DNA of 64,000 nucleotides from positions 6,723,501 through 6,787,500 of the forward strand of contig NZ_AP021874.1 of assembly GCF_009688945.1 (NCBI RefSeq). Reading direction: 5' to 3'. The position numbers were made by a program, and so were the translations under genes. Positions 61,203 through 64,000 of this stretch are shown one piece after another. Under the pieces are notes generated by a model. The model ran no database searches. It saw only the letters and a list, made by a program, of their open reading frames with translations, and had not been told where the DNA came from. Within the stretch, counting starts at the first letter, position 1, and each line of letters opens with the position of its first letter. This DNA comes from Desulfosarcina alkanivorans (GTDB lineage Bacteria > Desulfobacterota > Desulfobacteria > Desulfobacterales > Desulfosarcinaceae).

Positions 61203-62765
61203 ATGGATATATATACCATCATTATTGCTGCGGTATCTGCTGTTGTCGGATGTGTTGCGGCATTGCTGCTGAAGGGCGCATTGGGCTCGAAAAAACTGAA
61301 AGATGCCGGAAACGAAGCTGATAAAATTGTTCTTTCGGCCAAGGCAGAGTCGGAGAGTATAATCAAGGAGGCGGGCATAGAGGCGAAAGACCTCCTGTTT
61401 AAGATGAAGAGTGATTTTGAATCCGAGGCCAAGGAGACCCGTTCTGAGCTTAAGAGGACTGAGCGGCGGTTGATTCAAAAAGAGGAAAACATCGACCGAA
61501 AAACCGAACTCTTTGATCAACGTGAAAAAGAAATTACCCTAAAGGAAAAAGAGCTTTCCGGACGCGACAAAGCGCTTTCCCGGGACGAGGAAAAATACGA
61601 GGCTCTTTTAGCCGAACAAAAAGCGCAACTTGAAAGAATTTCGACCCTGACCGCCGATCAGGCTAAAGAACTGCTTATTCGAGCCATGGAAAATGAGGCC
61701 CGCTACGAAGGGGCCAAGTTGATCAAGCGGATTGAAAACGAGGCCAAAGAGGAGGCAGACAAAAAGGCCAAGAAAATCATGGCCACCGCTATTCAGCGAT
61801 ATGCCGGTGATTTTGTAGCCGAACGCACGGTGTCGGTGGTCCAGCTTCCCGGCGATGAAATGAAAGGTCGCATCATCGGTCGTGAAGGCCGGAATATCCG
61901 GGCCATTGAAGCTGCGACTGGAATTGATCTGATTATAGATGATACCCCGGAAGCGGTTATTCTATCCGGATTCAACCCGGTTCGAAGAGAGATTGCTCGA
62001 TTGTCCTTGATTAAGCTGATTTCAGACGGAAGGATCCACCCGGCCAGAATTGAAGATGTGGTAAAAAAAGTCGGTCAGGAAGTGGATACCGCCATCAAAG
62101 AGGCGGGTGAGCAGGCCGCTTTTGATTTAGGAGTCCACGGGATCCATTCCGAACTGATTAAATATCTCGGGCGCCTCAAATACCGGACCAGCTACGCCCA
62201 GAATGTGCTTCAGCATTCGGTAGAGGTGGGGGTGCTGTGTGGTATTATGGCATCTGAACTTGGGCTGAAAGAAAAAGTGGCCCGGCGCATGGGATTGCTG
62301 CATGATATCGGAAAAGCCATTGACCACGAAGTCGAGGGGCCCCATGCTGTGATCGGATCAAAGCTTGCCAAGAAATTTGGTGAATCCCCCAACGTCGTTC
62401 ATGCGATAGGTGCCCACCACGAAGATATTCCTCCATCTTCTGTCTATGCCCTGCTGGTTCAGGCGGCAGACGGGCTATCAGGGGCGCGGCCCGGCGCCAG
62501 AAAAGAGTTGCTTGAAAACTATATCCGGCGCATTGAGGATCTTGAAGGCATTGCCAATGGGTTCAAGGGGGTGGCCAACACCTATGCGATCCAGGCCGGC
62601 AGAGAAATTCGCGTGATTGTCAAAAGCGATAAGGTTTCAGATGAAGAGTCCGTGTTGTTGAGCCGTGATATTGCCAAGAAAATTGAAGACTCGCTGACTT
62701 TTCCCGGTCAGATTAAAGTGACCGTGATTCGTGAGACGCGATCAGTGGAATATGCCAATAAATAA
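61203..62765 (+). CDS. rny: Ribonuclease Y
   Basis: A 520-residue membrane-anchored endoribonuclease for mRNA decay. N-terminal helix (IYTIIIAAVSAVVGCVAALL), long coiled coil (about 40-205), KH domain with GRIIGREGRNIRAIEAATGI (about 220-240) and HD domain with LLHDIGKAIDHEVEGPHAVI (about 362-381) and AIGAHHEDI. Standard length. It is followed by tyrS after 46 bp. Confidence 0.97.
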   Translation: MDIYTIIIAAVSAVVGCVAALLLKGALGSKKLKDAGNEADKIVLSAKAESESIIKEAGIEAKDLLFKMKSDFESEAKETRSELKRTERRLIQKEENIDRKTELFDQREKEITLKEKELSGRDKALSRDEEKYEALLAEQKAQLERISTLTADQAKELLIRAMENEARYEGAKLIKRIENEAKEEADKKAKKIMATAIQRYAGDFVAERTVSVVQLPGDEMKGRIIGREGRNIRAIEAATGIDLIIDDTPEAVILSGFNPVRREIARLSLIKLISDGRIHPARIEDVVKKVGQEVDTAIKEAGEQAAFDLGVHGIHSELIKYLGRLKYRTSYAQNVLQHSVEVGVLCGIMASELGLKEKVARRMGLLHDIGKAIDHEVEGPHAVIGSKLAKKFGESPNVVHAIGAHHEDIPPSSVYALLVQAADGLSGARPGARKELLENYIRRIEDLEGIANGFKGVANTYAIQAGREIRVIVKSDKVSDEESVLLSRDIAKKIEDSLTFPGQIKVTVIRETRSVEYANK

Positions 62766-62811
62766 AATCCTGTCGGAAAAGATTTCGGCCATTTGAAAAA
62801 GGTACTTTGTT

Positions 62812-64000
62812 ATGGAAAATGTTCTGGACATACTCAACGAGCGTGGTTTTATCGAACAGACAACCCACGACGATGCGCTGCGCGAATACCTCGGGTCCGA
62901 AAAAGTGACCTGTTATATCGGCTTTGATCCTACGGCCTCCAGCCTTCATGTGGGCAGTCTGGTTCCGATCATGTCGTTGGCCCACATGCAGCGAAACGGC
63001 CACCGCCCCATTGCCCTGGTTGGCGGTGGTACCGGGTTGGTTGGGGATCCAAGCGGTAAAACCGAGATGCGCAAGCTCCTCACCGAAGAAGATGTGGCGC
63101 TCAATGTGACCGGACTCAAAAAACAGCTGGCCCGGTTTATCGATTTTTCTGATGGAAACGCGTTCATGGTCAACAATGCCGAATGGCTGACCCGCCTCGA
63201 ATACATTCCTTTTTTAAGAGATATCGGTCGGCATTTTTCGGTCAATCGGATGGTCAAGGCGGAAAGCTACAAGATGCGCCTGGATTCCGAAGAAGGGTTG
63301 AGTTTTATCGAATTCAACTACATGGTCCTTCAGGCTTACGATTTTTTGGAACTGCGCAAGCGCCATGACTGTTGCCTGCAAATGGGTGGCAGTGATCAGT
63401 GGGGAAATATTGTGGCCGGTATTGACCTGATTCGACGCGTGGAGGGAAAAAGTGCTTTTGGCATCACCTTTCCGCTGATCACCACCGCCGGAGGCGCAAA
63501 GATGGGCAAAACCGCTGCAGGAGCCGTCTGGCTTGATCCGGACCGCACCGCTCCTTATGACTACTATCAGTTCTGGGTCAATACGGATGATCGGGATGTG
63601 GCTCGTTTTTTGGCATTGTTTACCTTTCTTCCCATGGCGGAAATTCAATCTGTGACATCACTGGAGGGGGCGGACCTCAATGCTGCAAAATCAATCCTCG
63701 CCTTTGAAGCCACCCGACTGGCCCATGGTCACGAAGAGGCGCTCAAGGCATACCAATCCGCATCCTCCATGTTTGGCGCGAGACGGCTGAGCCCAGTGCT
63801 GCTTCCATCAAGCAGCATACCGAGGAACCAGGAGACCCACGATGATGATACGGTGCCTCAGGCGGAAATGGGAATGGAAGCGTTTGAAAATGGGATTCCC
63901 TGTTTCAAGCTTTTCCACAACGTGGGTTTGGCTGGATCTTCGGGCGCGGCCCGGCGCTTGATCCAGCAGGGTGGGGGGTATGTGAATGGCAGGCGCCTGG
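62812..64000 (+). CDS. tyrS: Tyrosyl-tRNA synthetase, 3' end outside the window
   Basis: 396 codons are present and the frame is still open at the window end. Class I motifs: HIGH equivalent DPTASSLHVGSLVP (about 41-54) and KMSKS equivalent AKMGKTAAGAVWL (about 230). QMGGSDQWGNIVAGIDLIRR is typical for TyrRS. The S4 RNA-binding domain is starting at the end (SSGAARRLIQQGGGYVNGRR). Charges tRNA-Tyr in the cytoplasm. ATG at 62812; no strong ribosome site. Confidence 0.97.
   Translation, partial: MENVLDILNERGFIEQTTHDDALREYLGSEKVTCYIGFDPTASSLHVGSLVPIMSLAHMQRNGHRPIALVGGGTGLVGDPSGKTEMRKLLTEEDVALNVTGLKKQLARFIDFSDGNAFMVNNAEWLTRLEYIPFLRDIGRHFSVNRMVKAESYKMRLDSEEGLSFIEFNYMVLQAYDFLELRKRHDCCLQMGGSDQWGNIVAGIDLIRRVEGKSAFGITFPLITTAGGAKMGKTAAGAVWLDPDRTAPYDYYQFWVNTDDRDVARFLALFTFLPMAEIQSVTSLEGADLNAAKSILAFEATRLAHGHEEALKAYQSASSMFGARRLSPVLLPSSSIPRNQETHDDDTVPQAEMGMEAFENGIPCFKLFHNVGLAGSSGAARRLIQQGGGYVNGRRL

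Noticed and set aside
61006..61272. 88-codon ORF between 6S RNA and rny
   Set aside because: It overlaps both the 6S RNA and the rny start in another frame and has no ribosome site.

Overview
The window looks like chromosomal DNA of a Gram-negative anaerobe, most likely a Desulfobacterota member (Desulfosarcina/Desulfatitalea-type, formerly Deltaproteobacteria). The basis is the housekeeping end: mreBCD-PBP2-rodA, a bactofilin, an atpF'-F-H-A-G-D-C operon without the a and c subunits, then zapB-zapA-6S RNA-rny-tyrS. No sulfate-reduction gene lies in the window, so the placement is an inference from gene order and protein style.

Left part (0-31 kb), GC-rich. First comes a protein with a degenerate DisA-type domain. 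Then two convergent operons for lipid modification: desaturase, flavoprotein, DUF1365 and Cfa on the plus strand, facing a chalcone-isomerase-like protein, a GPH-family transporter and a DUF1295 protein. Next are a GalT-like transferase and two decayed solute-binding protein genes. A divergent locus follows: a small helical protein, an acetyltransferase, a RimK-like ATP-grasp ligase and a PP-loop enzyme leftwards, and a GshB-like ATP-grasp ligase plus a complete oligopeptide ABC transporter rightwards. It could make and move a small peptide-like compound. After it lies a probable cyclic-nucleotide module: a class III cyclase with PilZ, a SUMF1-domain protein, an ATP/ADP-translocase-like protein with a HEAT-like tail, and an overlapping cNMP-binding protein. 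A SET-domain protein and a dienoyl-CoA-isomerase-like crotonase end this part.

Middle (30.5-45.6 kb), the accessory zone. It holds three genes or fragments broken by in-frame stops (acyl-CoA ligase, solute-binding protein, tyrosine recombinase), a voltage-gated K+ channel gene, and a thiosulfate/sulfane-sulfur operon (tandem rhodanese, two YeeE/YedE proteins, lipoprotein). Two attC-like sites in the same orientation bracket that operon, as if it were an integron cassette. An 8.5-kb integrated element (37009-45542) follows, of lower GC, inserted in the 3' end of tRNA-Pro(GGG) with 56-bp direct repeats. It carries a P4-type integrase, an AlpA regulator, a bS21-like protein, phage-like small genes, a structured RNA and a pair of tandem paralogues.

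Right part (45.6-64 kb), core genome. LD-carboxypeptidase and a serine hydrolase precede the rod-shape operon, bactofilin, the F1 and stator part of ATP synthase with a clear promoter and terminator, ZapB/ZapA, 6S RNA, RNase Y and the start of tyrosyl-tRNA synthetase, which runs off the window.
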